Origin: Deltaproteobacteria bacterium
GTDB lineage: Bacteria; Myxococcota; Kuafuiibacteriia; Kuafuiibacteriales; Kuafuiibacteriaceae
Reading direction: 5' to 3'
NCBI GenBank assembly: GCA_016703535.1
Contig: JADJBV010000002.1
Span: forward strand, 2,418,001-2,482,000
DNA length: 64,000 bases
A program made the position numbers and the translations under genes. Of this stretch, positions 38,224 to 46,013 are shown one piece after another. The notes beneath the pieces were generated by a model, which saw only the letters and a program-made list of their open reading frames with translations, ran no database searches and had not been told where the DNA came from. Positions within the stretch are counted from its first letter, which is position 1; each line of letters opens with the position of its first letter.

Positions 38224-39300
38224 ATGGCGGGATCGGAAGCGACGCCCGGACGACAACTGCGCGGCTTGCCCCCGTTGGTGATCGGCGGACAACACCTGCC
38301 GAACCCCATCGTCTTGGCGCCGATGGCGGGCGTGTCCGAGGCGCCTTACCGGACCTTGTGTTTGCGGATGGGCGCGGGCTTTGCGCCCACCGAGCTGGTC
38401 AGCAGCAAAGGCCTCGAGTTCCAGAACCGACGCACCCAGGGATATCTGCGGCACGATCCGGCGACCGAACCTCACCTGTCGGTCCAGATCTACGGTGGTG
38501 AACCGAAGACCATGGCCAAGGCCGCCGCGATGGCGGTCGAGGCCGGCGCCAAGTTGATCGATCTCAACATGGGGTGTCCGGTTCGTAAGGTCACCAAAAA
38601 CGGGGCGGGCTCCGCGCTCTTGACCGATCCGGCCCGGGCCGCCGCCATCGTCACCGCCATCCGGGCGGCGGTGGGTGAGCGGGTCCCGGTGACCGCCAAG
38701 ATCCGGGCGGGCTGGGACGACACCCACAAAAACGCCGCCACCATGGGCAAGGTGTTGGAGGACGCGGGCCTGGCGGCGATCGCGCTTCACCCTCGGACCC
38801 GGGCCCAAGGTTATTCGGGCAAGGCCGACTGGTCCCAGATCCGGGCCCTCAAACAGGCGGTGTCCATCCCGGTGATCGCCAACGGCGACCTCGCCACGCC
38901 CGAAGACGCGGATCGGGTCTTGGCCGAAACCGGCGCCGACGCGGTGATGATCGGCCGCGCCGCCCTCGGCAACCCCTTCGTGTTCCGGGATCTGGCCGCG
39001 GCCCACGCCGGTCGACCGCGCCCGGCCCCGCCGACCCCCGCCGAACGGGCCCAGGTCGTGGCCGAACACCTCCGGGCCCACTTGGAGCATCTGGGGGATG
39101 AGCTGGCCGCGGTCCGCAAGTTCCGCCAACACCTGATCTGGTACAGCCGTGGCCTCTCCCAAGCCGCCGCCTTTCGGGGTCGGGCCATGAGCCTGGACTC
39201 GGCCGAGGCGGTCTTTGAGGCCATCGACGGCTATTTCTCCATCGCCGAAAAGGCCCAAGAAGAAGCGGCCCAATACGACGAGCGGACCGCCTTCGGCTGA
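38224..39300 (+). CDS. dusB: tRNA-dihydrouridine synthase (DusB type)
   Basis: The 358-residue FMN enzyme has IVLAPMAGVSEAPYRTLC, the catalytic Cys motif NMGCPVRKVTKNGAGSALL, the barrel strands VTAKIRAGWDD and IALHPRTRAQGYSGKADW, and the FMN phosphate site VIANGDLATPEDADRVL with ADAVMIGRAALGNPF. It reduces uridine to dihydrouridine in the tRNA D-loop. The C-terminal helical tRNA-binding domain is complete. Adjacent ferredoxin starts 8 bp downstream. Confidence 0.93.
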   Translation: MAGSEATPGRQLRGLPPLVIGGQHLPNPIVLAPMAGVSEAPYRTLCLRMGAGFAPTELVSSKGLEFQNRRTQGYLRHDPATEPHLSVQIYGGEPKTMAKAAAMAVEAGAKLIDLNMGCPVRKVTKNGAGSALLTDPARAAAIVTAIRAAVGERVPVTAKIRAGWDDTHKNAATMGKVLEDAGLAAIALHPRTRAQGYSGKADWSQIRALKQAVSIPVIANGDLATPEDADRVLAETGADAVMIGRAALGNPFVFRDLAAAHAGRPRPAPPTPAERAQVVAEHLRAHLEHLGDELAAVRKFRQHLIWYSRGLSQAAAFRGRAMSLDSAEAVFEAIDGYFSIAEKAQEEAAQYDERTAFG

Positions 39301-39307
39301 GGAGCCC

Positions 39308-39700
39308 ATGCCCAAGGTCACCTTCAAGAAGAACCGGGTGTTGACCCAAGACCTGAACTTTCAAGCTCAGCCGGGCCTATCGATCCTGGATCTGGCCCAC
39401 CAACACGGGATCCCCGTCGGCTCGAACTGCGGCGGCGTCTGCGGCTGCTCCACGTGTCACGTCCACGTGGTCCAAGGCTTCGACTCCTTGGAAGAGATGA
39501 GCGACAAAGAGGCGGACCGCTTGGACCGGGCCTTCGACGTACGCCTCAACTCCCGCCTCGGTTGTCAGGCCGAAATCGCCGACAAAGATCTGGTCATCGA
39601 CATCACCGAAGAGAGCCTCAAGGCCTTCTTCGACGAGAACCCGGACATCAGAAAGACCTACGAAGAGACCGGCGTCTTCCCGTTTTTGCCGCACCACTAA
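39308..39700 (+). CDS. [2Fe-2S] ferredoxin, adrenodoxin/ISC type
   Basis: The 130-residue protein has the plant/adrenodoxin fold with cluster ligands in SNCGGVCGCSTCHV (spacing C-x5-C-x2-C) and the fourth Cys in SRLGCQAEI. MSDKEADRLDRAF fits ISC-type ferredoxins. An extra Cys lies between the first two ligands. A C-terminal extension (TEESLKAFFDENPDIRKTYEE) continues past the usual end. It starts 8 bp after dusB and may supply electrons to iron-sulfur assembly or an oxygenase; the partner is not evident here. Confidence 0.9.
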   Translation: MPKVTFKKNRVLTQDLNFQAQPGLSILDLAHQHGIPVGSNCGGVCGCSTCHVHVVQGFDSLEEMSDKEADRLDRAFDVRLNSRLGCQAEIADKDLVIDITEESLKAFFDENPDIRKTYEETGVFPFLPHH

Positions 39701-39703
39701 GGG

Positions 39704-39720
39704 GCGGGCACCCGCTTTTA
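39704..39720 (+). terminator. weak intrinsic-terminator-like element after the ferredoxin gene
   Basis: GCGGGCACCCGC followed by TTTTA immediately follows the ferredoxin stop and overlaps the stop of the convergent TolC gene. The stem is at most four to five pairs with a small loop, so efficiency is doubtful. Confidence 0.35.
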
Positions 39721-41208
39721 GCGTTCGCCAGGCGCGGGCGTGATGGCCGTCGCCAGTTGCCACGCGAGGAGTGCGGTCCGGTAGTCGGCCAGGGCCTTGA
39801 GGGCTTTGGTCTCGGCGTCGGCCGCCGACTGCTCTCTGAGGTTGACGATGAACAAGGTGGTGGAGCCCAGATCGAAGCGGGTCCGTTCTCCTTCAGCGAC
39901 CGCTTTGGCCACACGCACCGTGCGGGTCGCGACGTCCACCAACTCCTTTTGGGCGTTCAACGCGGACCATAGATCGCGGATCTGGTTCTCCACTTTTTCC
40001 TGGGCGTATTGGGCCTTTTGGCGGGTCTCTTCTAGCTTGGCTTGGGCGGCCTCTCGTTCCCCTCGTTCGGAGCGGAGCTGGAACGGCAAGCTGAACGTCA
40101 CCCCCGCCTTGAGTTCGGCTGGACCCAAGGTGGTGACCTTGTTGGCGTCATCGCTGGTGCCCAGGTCTTTGGCCGCCGCGACGTCCAGATCGATCTGGGG
40201 TGCCACTCGGTTTTCGGCGAAGTCCAGTTCGACCGCCGCCGCCTCTTGCAAGGCTCGATAACGGGCCAACTCGGGGCGGCTTTGGGCCCGGGCCAGGCCT
40301 TGATCCAGTTCGCTCGGCGGCAAGGAGGGCGACGGCTCCCACGCCAAAGGCAAGCGTTTGGGGTCCGGGACCCGCGGGCGCCCATCATCGTCTCGGGCGT
40401 AGAGCGACAACTTGAGGGCGGCCTGCTCGAAGCTGCGCCGGGCCGTCACCACCGCCTCCCTTCGGGTCAACACGGCCCGCAGGTTTTCGGCGCGATCGAT
40501 CGCTGGCACTGCGCCCCGCTGCACCTTACTCGCCAGCTGGGCGTCCCGATCTCGCGCCAGATCGTACAAGGCGACCGCCACCAGATAACTCTGACCCGCG
40601 GCCACCCACTTCCAGTAGGCCTCACCCGCGTCGAGCGAAAGTTCCAGGAGCGCCACCCGAGTTGCGGCCGCCTCAGCGTCCAAGATGAAGGTCGCTTTGC
40701 CGATCGCCGCCCGGCGTTTGTCGATCGGGCCATCTCGCCAGATCGGGACCCGCAGGCCCGCCTTCAGCTCGCCCCCGTTTAAGGTCTCATAATCGCCGTC
40801 GTAGAGCGGGATCTTGCCGAGCCCCAGCTCATAACCGGCGTACAACTTGGCGCCCCAGATCGGGGTGGGCTGCTCCAACTTGGCGATCAGGTGGGTCGAG
40901 TCGTAATAACCGAAGGGGCGGTGTTCCAAGGCGGCGTCGAGGCGCAGGTCGAAGCCACCTTCGGCCGCCAACAGCTGACCCGCCGCACCACCTTGGCGTT
41001 GCCGGGCCCCCAACAACTCGGGGTGGTGACGGTCCACCGAACGCACCACCTCATCGAAGCCGAGGGACGATCCTCCGCCGACCTCCAGCCGTGACAACTC
41101 CACCGCCTCCAGCTCAACCAAAAGAGCGGCCGGATCCGAGAGGTCGAACGGCGTGCGGGTCCCTGGGATCTCCTGCGCGAGGGCGAGCAGCAGCAGCGGA
41201 CCGATCAC
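39718..41208 (-). CDS. TolC-family outer-membrane channel protein
   Basis: The 496-residue protein starts with GTG 41208, overlapping the HlyD stop (GTGA), and a short hydrophobic N-terminus (MIGPLLLLALAQE). It shows the paired TolC repeats: long amphipathic helices (TRVALLELSLDAGEAYWKW; RSERGEREAAQAKLEETRQ) and the strand/turn ELKAGVTFSLPFQLRSERG. LGSTTLFIVNLREQSAADA is the family C-terminal motif. It forms the outer-membrane exit duct for the HlyD/ABC pair upstream. The signal peptide is unusually short, so the exact N-terminus is uncertain. Confidence 0.9.
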   Translation of the reverse strand: MIGPLLLLALAQEIPGTRTPFDLSDPAALLVELEAVELSRLEVGGGSSLGFDEVVRSVDRHHPELLGARQRQGGAAGQLLAAEGGFDLRLDAALEHRPFGYYDSTHLIAKLEQPTPIWGAKLYAGYELGLGKIPLYDGDYETLNGGELKAGLRVPIWRDGPIDKRRAAIGKATFILDAEAAATRVALLELSLDAGEAYWKWVAAGQSYLVAVALYDLARDRDAQLASKVQRGAVPAIDRAENLRAVLTRREAVVTARRSFEQAALKLSLYARDDDGRPRVPDPKRLPLAWEPSPSLPPSELDQGLARAQSRPELARYRALQEAAAVELDFAENRVAPQIDLDVAAAKDLGTSDDANKVTTLGPAELKAGVTFSLPFQLRSERGEREAAQAKLEETRQKAQYAQEKVENQIRDLWSALNAQKELVDVATRTVRVAKAVAEGERTRFDLGSTTLFIVNLREQSAADAETKALKALADYRTALLAWQLATAITPAPGER

Positions 41209-42566
41209 TTCTCCTCCTCTTCTTCGCCGTCGTCTTTGGCCTCGCTCTTCTTCGCGGGTTTCGGGTCCATGCCGGACTTGGGCATCTCCACGGCGGGCGG
41301 GAAGCCGTTGAAGCGCCGCCAGAGCTCAAAGCCCAAGCTCACCTGATCCAGCAGGATCCAAGCCTTGGCTTGGGCCCCCTGGCGCAGGAAGCGAGCCTCG
41401 GGCCAATGGTGATCTTCACCGTCGGGCAAGATCACCACTCGGAAGTTGCCCTTTCCGTCGTCGGTAGAGTCGACGAAGGCCACCTTGCCGGCGAAGGTCC
41501 CGACCGCCACCGACGGCCAGCCGGCAAACTGCACCGCCGGCCATCCCTCGAACTGCAAGCGAACTTGCCGATCGGTCCCGACGATCGCCGCGTCGTTGCC
41601 GTCGACCCAGACCTCGACCGCCCGTTGTGCGGTGTCGGGCACCAAGATGGCGATCGGGTCACCTTGTTTCACCTGATCGACCCCTTGAAAGGCCAAGATC
41701 CGCAAGATGGTGCCGTCCCGTTGGGCCTTCACGAAGCGCACGTCTTGGCGCGCCAACTTCACGTCGACCTGGGCCAACTTGGCCCGAGCCCCGGCGAGAT
41801 CCGCTTCGGCCGAGTTGCGGCTGGCCCGAGCTGACTCGATCTTGGTGTCGCCGTCGGCCCGGGTCTTCTCCAGGTCCGCCTGTTTGGCTTGCAGGTCGCC
41901 TTCGGCCGCTCGCAGGTCGGCGATCGCGGACTCCCTTTCGGTGCGAGCTTTGACCTCGCCGAAGATCGCCAGCTCCAGGTCCCGCTGTGACACCAGGCCC
42001 TGTTTTTCCAGGGCCCGTTGGCGCTCGAGGTTGAGGAGGGCCGTGTCCAAGTTGGCCACCGCACCCTCCAACTTTTGTTTGGCCGAGGTGACCTTCTGCC
42101 CGGCCTGGGCGATGTAGGAGGTGCTCGCCTTCAGGCTTTCGTCTCGGGCCCTGATCTGAGCCAAGACCAGCTCGTCGAGGGTGCGCACCCGCTCTTCGTA
42201 GTTGCCGATCTGGGCTTGGACCGTGGCGCGCTCCAGGTTCAGGCGATGCACCAACTGGGGATCGTTGTCCGAAAGTTCGGCCACTTGTTGGCCCGCCTTC
42301 ACCCGCTCGCCTTCCCGGACGAACCACTCCACCACTTGGCCGCTGATCGGCGCGTCCAGGCGTTGTTGTCGTTCGACCGGCGCGTAGGCGATGACCCGGC
42401 CCGAGCCGCTCACGTTCTGGCGCCAGGGCAACAACAACAGGCCCACGCCCAGGCCCAACAGCAGGTAGGTCAAGATCCGGGCCACCACCCGAGCCCGTTG
42501 CGGGGGCGCCACCAACCGCGTCGCCGGCAGGAGCGGGATCTGTTCGGACCGGCTTTCGGTAGTCAC
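41205..42566 (-). CDS. HlyD-family membrane fusion protein
   Basis: The 453-residue periplasmic adaptor starts at GTG 42566, overlapping the ABC gene stop (GTGA). One N-terminal membrane helix (ILTYLLLGLGVGLLLLPW) precedes the barrel-sandwich/lipoyl half-motif (RLDAPISGQVVEWFVREGERVKAGQ), a long coiled-coil hairpin (residues about 100-260), the second half (RDGTILRILAFQGVDQVKQGD) and a beta-barrel. The C-terminus is highly charged (AKKSEAKDDGEEEEEK). It connects the ABC protein to the TolC channel. Confidence 0.92.
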   Translation of the reverse strand: MTTESRSEQIPLLPATRLVAPPQRARVVARILTYLLLGLGVGLLLLPWRQNVSGSGRVIAYAPVERQQRLDAPISGQVVEWFVREGERVKAGQQVAELSDNDPQLVHRLNLERATVQAQIGNYEERVRTLDELVLAQIRARDESLKASTSYIAQAGQKVTSAKQKLEGAVANLDTALLNLERQRALEKQGLVSQRDLELAIFGEVKARTERESAIADLRAAEGDLQAKQADLEKTRADGDTKIESARASRNSAEADLAGARAKLAQVDVKLARQDVRFVKAQRDGTILRILAFQGVDQVKQGDPIAILVPDTAQRAVEVWVDGNDAAIVGTDRQVRLQFEGWPAVQFAGWPSVAVGTFAGKVAFVDSTDDGKGNFRVVILPDGEDHHWPEARFLRQGAQAKAWILLDQVSLGFELWRRFNGFPPAVEMPKSGMDPKPAKKSEAKDDGEEEEEK

Positions 42567-44644
42567 GATCGCACCTCCACCAGCTCCCCACCTTCGAGGC
42601 GAAGACGGCGTTGGATCCCCGGGCCGATCGTGGGGCGGCAGGTGGTCAAGATCAGGGTCCACGGCGCGTCCGGAGCGGTGAGGACCTCGGCCGCGGCGGC
42701 CCGGGCCCGATCGTCGAGCTCATCCAGGATCCCGTCGGCGACCAGCAGGGAAGGGCGATGCAAGATGGCCCGCCCGATCACCAAAAGGGCCACCTGAGTC
42801 CGCGACAGCGGCGCTCCGCCCGGGCGCAACACCGTCTGCAGCCCATCCGGCAAGGCCAACACCACCTCCAGGAGTCCAAGTCGCTCCAGAGCATCCCGGG
42901 CCTGGTTGGTCTCGATCCGGTGTTCACCGAGCCGCAGGTTGTCCAACACCGTGCCGAAGAAGGTCTCCCCCGGTCGCAACAACATCACCCGATCGTGGTG
43001 TTCGATCGGATCGATATCGCGCAGGTCGACGCCATCCAGATCGATGCGCCCGCCATCTTGTTGTCGGCGCCCGCTCAAGACTTCAGCCAAGATCGTCTTG
43101 CCGGCGCCGCTGCCGGCCTCCACCACCACTCGGTCGCCGCTCGCCAGGGTGAGATCCAGACCCGACAGCAGGATCTGCTCATCGGCGGCCACCCCAACTC
43201 CGTTCAGCAGAAGGCTCGATCCTTGGGGCGGCGGCGGCGGCGGTCGTTCACCCCCTTGGCCTACGGTCTCGAGTTCGTAGAGGTGCCCCAACTTGTCGGC
43301 CGCAGCGGCCAAGTCGTAGAAGGCGTCCAGCTGCTTGCCCATCTTGGCGAAGGCGTTGACCACCGAGGTGACCACCAGCTCCGCGGCCACCAGCTGGCCC
43401 AAGGTGAGTTGACCTTCGAACACCAAAAGCCCACCGACGCCGAGCAGAGCGCCGCTGGCCACCGCCTGCAGCCCATAAGCGGCGATGGTCTGGCGCAACA
43501 CCAGCTTGAAGTGCCCCATCCGCGCGTAGAGGTACTCGCGGGTCAGGCGATCGGCCCGGTCGGTGGCCAGGGCTCGTCCCCCTTTGGGGCGAAAGAGATC
43601 GTGCTCTCGGGCCAACTCCTCCAGCCAAGCGGCGACCGCGTATTTCTTCTTCGACTCTTCGACCGCGGTCTTGACGGTGTTGCGGCCGAGCCCGAAGAGG
43701 ATCAACGCCAACATCGCGATCAACACCAGGTCGAAGGCGAGCAACATCGGGTGGTAGAAGGCCAAGAGGATGAGGCCGGCGGTGGTGGTCAACACCAGGC
43801 TGAGGCCATCGATCAACAGGGAGGAGGCGGCCTTGTGGATGGTGAAGACATCGAAGAAGCGATTGACCTGCTCAGGGCCGTAGTAGGGCCCGAGGGCTCC
43901 AGGTTTGAGGCGAGGCAGCCGATAGGCGAGGTCGCTGACGGCCCGAACGAAGAGCCGCCGTTGCATCAACTCGACGACGAAGACCTCCAAAGTGGAGAGT
44001 GCGCCCGAGATCCCCAAGGCCCCCACCACCACCATGGTCAGGACCACCAGCTGCTGCAACACCGTGCCGAAGGCCGTGGTGTTGACCAAAGACTGAACCG
44101 CGATCGGGATGACCAACGAAAGCAAGCCGGTGACCACCGAATAGATGACCACCACCTTGACGTCTTCGCTTTCGCTCTTCACCAAGGCCCAGACCCGGCT
44201 GATCGGCGAGTGGGCGTGAGCGACCTGTTGCAGCGGCTCCGCCAGATCCACCACGAACCAGGAGCGGCTGGTCCGGGCGGAGTCGGCCCCCAGCAGCTGG
44301 GCCAGGCCGTTGGAGGTCAGCCACTTTCCCCCCGGCTCGTCCGCCGTCACCACCAGGGCCTGGTGTTGGTCCCGATCCAAAAGGAGCCACCAGGTCCCGT
44401 CGTCGGCGATCGCCACCACCGGGTGACGGTGCCCCAGGAGCCCAAAGACTTCGGCGCAGCTGGTCTCGATCGGGGTCAGGGATAGACCCAGCCCAACGCC
44501 GATCGTCTCGAGTTGCTCCGGCCAAGCCTCTTCGCTCTCCCGGGCCCGGGTGATCAGCTGGATGGCGTGTTCGTGGTCCCAGGGCCGGGAGAAGGCCTCA
44601 AGCAAGCGTTCGAAGAGCTGGGCAGTCAGATCGGGGCGAGTCAT
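42563..44644 (-). CDS. HlyB-like ABC exporter with C39-like N-domain and degenerate ATPase motifs
   Basis: The 693-residue protein has an N-terminal domain of about 150 residues like the C39 peptidase-like domain of type I exporters but without a DCG(A/P)-type catalytic Cys motif. Six transmembrane segments (about 165-420) follow. In the nucleotide-binding domain Walker A is intact (EAGSGAGKT, K516). The Q-loop region MLLRPGETFFGT has Arg557 where Gln is expected, the signature is LSRTQ (613-617) instead of LSGGQ, Walker B is LLVADG with Gly638 in place of the catalytic Glu, and the H-loop His is Cys669 (LTTCRP). First gene of the HlyD/TolC cassette, 94 bp from a divergent LysR gene. Whether it hydrolyses ATP is doubtful; no second ABC half is nearby. 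Confidence 0.88.
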   Translation of the reverse strand: MTRPDLTAQLFERLLEAFSRPWDHEHAIQLITRARESEEAWPEQLETIGVGLGLSLTPIETSCAEVFGLLGHRHPVVAIADDGTWWLLLDRDQHQALVVTADEPGGKWLTSNGLAQLLGADSARTSRSWFVVDLAEPLQQVAHAHSPISRVWALVKSESEDVKVVVIYSVVTGLLSLVIPIAVQSLVNTTAFGTVLQQLVVLTMVVVGALGISGALSTLEVFVVELMQRRLFVRAVSDLAYRLPRLKPGALGPYYGPEQVNRFFDVFTIHKAASSLLIDGLSLVLTTTAGLILLAFYHPMLLAFDLVLIAMLALILFGLGRNTVKTAVEESKKKYAVAAWLEELAREHDLFRPKGGRALATDRADRLTREYLYARMGHFKLVLRQTIAAYGLQAVASGALLGVGGLLVFEGQLTLGQLVAAELVVTSVVNAFAKMGKQLDAFYDLAAAADKLGHLYELETVGQGGERPPPPPPQGSSLLLNGVGVAADEQILLSGLDLTLASGDRVVVEAGSGAGKTILAEVLSGRRQQDGGRIDLDGVDLRDIDPIEHHDRVMLLRPGETFFGTVLDNLRLGEHRIETNQARDALERLGLLEVVLALPDGLQTVLRPGGAPLSRTQVALLVIGRAILHRPSLLVADGILDELDDRARAAAAEVLTAPDAPWTLILTTCRPTIGPGIQRRLRLEGGELVEVRS

Positions 44645-44659
44645 CCAGAGGCCACCTAG

Positions 44660-44688
44660 TTGGGCACCACAACAATGCTGTCTATACC
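44660..44688 (+). promoter_or_regulatory. putative sigma-70 promoter of the LysR gene
   Basis: TTGGGC (44660-44665), a 17-bp spacer and TATACC (44683-44688) point toward the lysR-type gene. The -10 box overlaps the left arm of the inverted repeats, consistent with autoregulation. A TATAGA box at 44724-44729, 9 nt before the GTG, is an alternative. Confidence 0.4.
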
Positions 44689-44729
44689 GATATTTCGACC
44701 TCGAAACATCGAAAAAATCGATGTATAGA
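44681..44729. promoter_or_regulatory. nested inverted repeats, probable LysR operator between exporter and regulator
   Basis: In the 94-bp divergent region three perfect inverted repeats are packed together: TTTCGA-CC-TCGAAA (44693-44706), CATCGA-AAAAA-TCGATG (44707-44723) and outer arms TCTATAC/GTATAGA (44681-44687 and 44723-44729). The first satisfies the T-N11-A LysR box. The spot is where a LysR protein controlling its own gene and the exporter cassette would bind. This is an AT-rich island in GC-rich DNA. Confidence 0.6.
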
Positions 44730-44738
44730 GGATGCCCA

Positions 44739-45641
44739 GTGGAGTGGCTGAACTATCATCACCTACTCTATTTTTGGGCCGTCGCGAAGCACGGTTCGGT
44801 AGCACGGGCGAGCCAGGAACTCAAACTCGCCCAGCCGACCCTGAGCGGTCAGGTCCGGTCCCTGGAGCGGTCCCTCGGCGAAAAGCTCTTCAAACGCGCC
44901 GGTCGGGGGTTGGCGCTGACCGAAGCGGGGACCTTGGTCTTTGGTTACGCCGACGAGATCTTCGGTTTGGGGCGAGAGCTCACCGACACCTTGAAGGGGC
45001 GCCCGAGCGGTCGGCCCCAACGTTTGTCGGTGGGGATCTCGGACGTGTTGCCCAAGTTGGTCACCCAGCGGTTGTTGGAGCCGGCGCTCCGGCTCGATCC
45101 GCCGACCCAGCTGGTGTGCCGCGAAGACAAGACCGAACGTCTGTTGGCCGAGCTCTCGCTGCATAGCTACGACCTGGTGTTGGCCGACAGCCCGGTGACC
45201 GGTTCGGTGCGGGTCAGGGCCTTCAACCATTTGCTCGGGGAGTGCAGCGTCACCGCCTTCGGCACCAAAACGTTGGCCGAACGCCATCGGCGCGGCTTCC
45301 CCCGTTCCCTCGACGGCGCTCCGGTGTTGTTGCCGACCGACAACACCTTGTTGCGCCGCTCGCTCGATCAATGGATCGAGACCCAGAACATTCGGCCTCG
45401 GGTGGTGGCCGAGTTCGAGGATAGCGCCTTGCTCAAGGTGTTCGGCCAAAAGGGGGAAGGGATCTTCTTCGCCCCCACCGTGATCGAAGAAGAGATCCGC
45501 CGCCAATACGAGGTGGTCCCGTTGGGGCGCGTCCCCGAGGTCCGGGAGCGTTTCTACGCGATCACCGTCGAACGTAGGATCAAACACCCCGCGGCCCTCG
45601 CCATCTGCGAGGCGGCCCGGGGCCAGCTGTTCGGAGCATGA
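44739..45641 (+). CDS. LysR-family transcriptional regulator, NhaR-like
   Basis: The 300-residue protein starts at GTG 44739 (AGAGG 7 nt upstream) with WLNYHHLLYFWAVAKHGSVA, the opening typical of NhaR. The winged HTH spans about residues 5-63 (ASQELKLAQPTLSGQVRSLE, then LGEKLFKRAGRGLALTEAG). The effector domain includes LSVGISDVLPKLVTQRLLEP and GIFFAPTVIEEEI. An in-frame ATG at 44721 is the alternative start. NhaR of E. coli responds to sodium and controls nhaA; here the divergent neighbour is the export cassette, so the regulon differs. No sodium antiporter is in the window. Confidence 0.88.
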   Translation: MEWLNYHHLLYFWAVAKHGSVARASQELKLAQPTLSGQVRSLERSLGEKLFKRAGRGLALTEAGTLVFGYADEIFGLGRELTDTLKGRPSGRPQRLSVGISDVLPKLVTQRLLEPALRLDPPTQLVCREDKTERLLAELSLHSYDLVLADSPVTGSVRVRAFNHLLGECSVTAFGTKTLAERHRRGFPRSLDGAPVLLPTDNTLLRRSLDQWIETQNIRPRVVAEFEDSALLKVFGQKGEGIFFAPTVIEEEIRRQYEVVPLGRVPEVRERFYAITVERRIKHPAALAICEAARGQLFGA

Positions 45642-45644
45642 TCG

Positions 45645-46013
45645 ATGGCGCGCACCCCACGACCGGTGCAGCTGGCGCCCGCCAACCTCGACTGCCAACG
45701 TTGCGGCGCCTGTTGCTACAACGCCGTCCAGAACCAGGCCGAGGGCTTTGCGGATTGGGTCGAGATCCAGCCTGATGAGCGGATCCTCCGACGGGAGCGG
45801 CTCAAGAAGCGCTTCGTGATCCTGGCGAACGACGGCACGCCTCACCTCAAGCTCGACCCCCAAGGGCGCTGTACCGCCTTGACCGGGCAACTCGGCGTCC
45901 ACGTGCACTGCGAGATCTACGAGCTGCGGCCGCGGGCCTGCCGAAGGGTCGAGCCGGGTGACGAAAGTTGCCTGATGTATCGGCGCGATCGGGGGATCGA
46001 TCCGGACTCTTAG
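45645..46013 (+). CDS. YkgJ-family cysteine-cluster protein (putative zinc or iron-sulfur binding)
   Basis: The 122-residue protein has CQRCGACC near the N-terminus, GRCTAL in the middle, HCEIYELRPRACRRVEPGDESC at the end: the arrangement of the YkgJ/UPF0153 zinc- or iron-chelating domain (PF03692). ATG 45645 follows the lysR stop by a few bases, so the two may be co-transcribed. Its 3' end overlaps the convergent flavoprotein gene by 4 bp. Family function is unsettled. Confidence 0.85.
   Translation: MARTPRPVQLAPANLDCQRCGACCYNAVQNQAEGFADWVEIQPDERILRRERLKKRFVILANDGTPHLKLDPQGRCTALTGQLGVHVHCEIYELRPRACRRVEPGDESCLMYRRDRGIDPDS

Noticed and set aside
36268..39327. A 1019-codon minus-strand open frame across the M36 peptidase, enolase-like and DusB genes
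   Set aside because: It covers three well-supported genes on the opposite strand and has no recognisable motif.
44739..45641. Sodium-responsive nhaR with an antiporter partner
   Set aside because: The N-terminus is NhaR-like, but no nhaA is present; the divergent partner is the exporter cassette, so the symbol is withheld.
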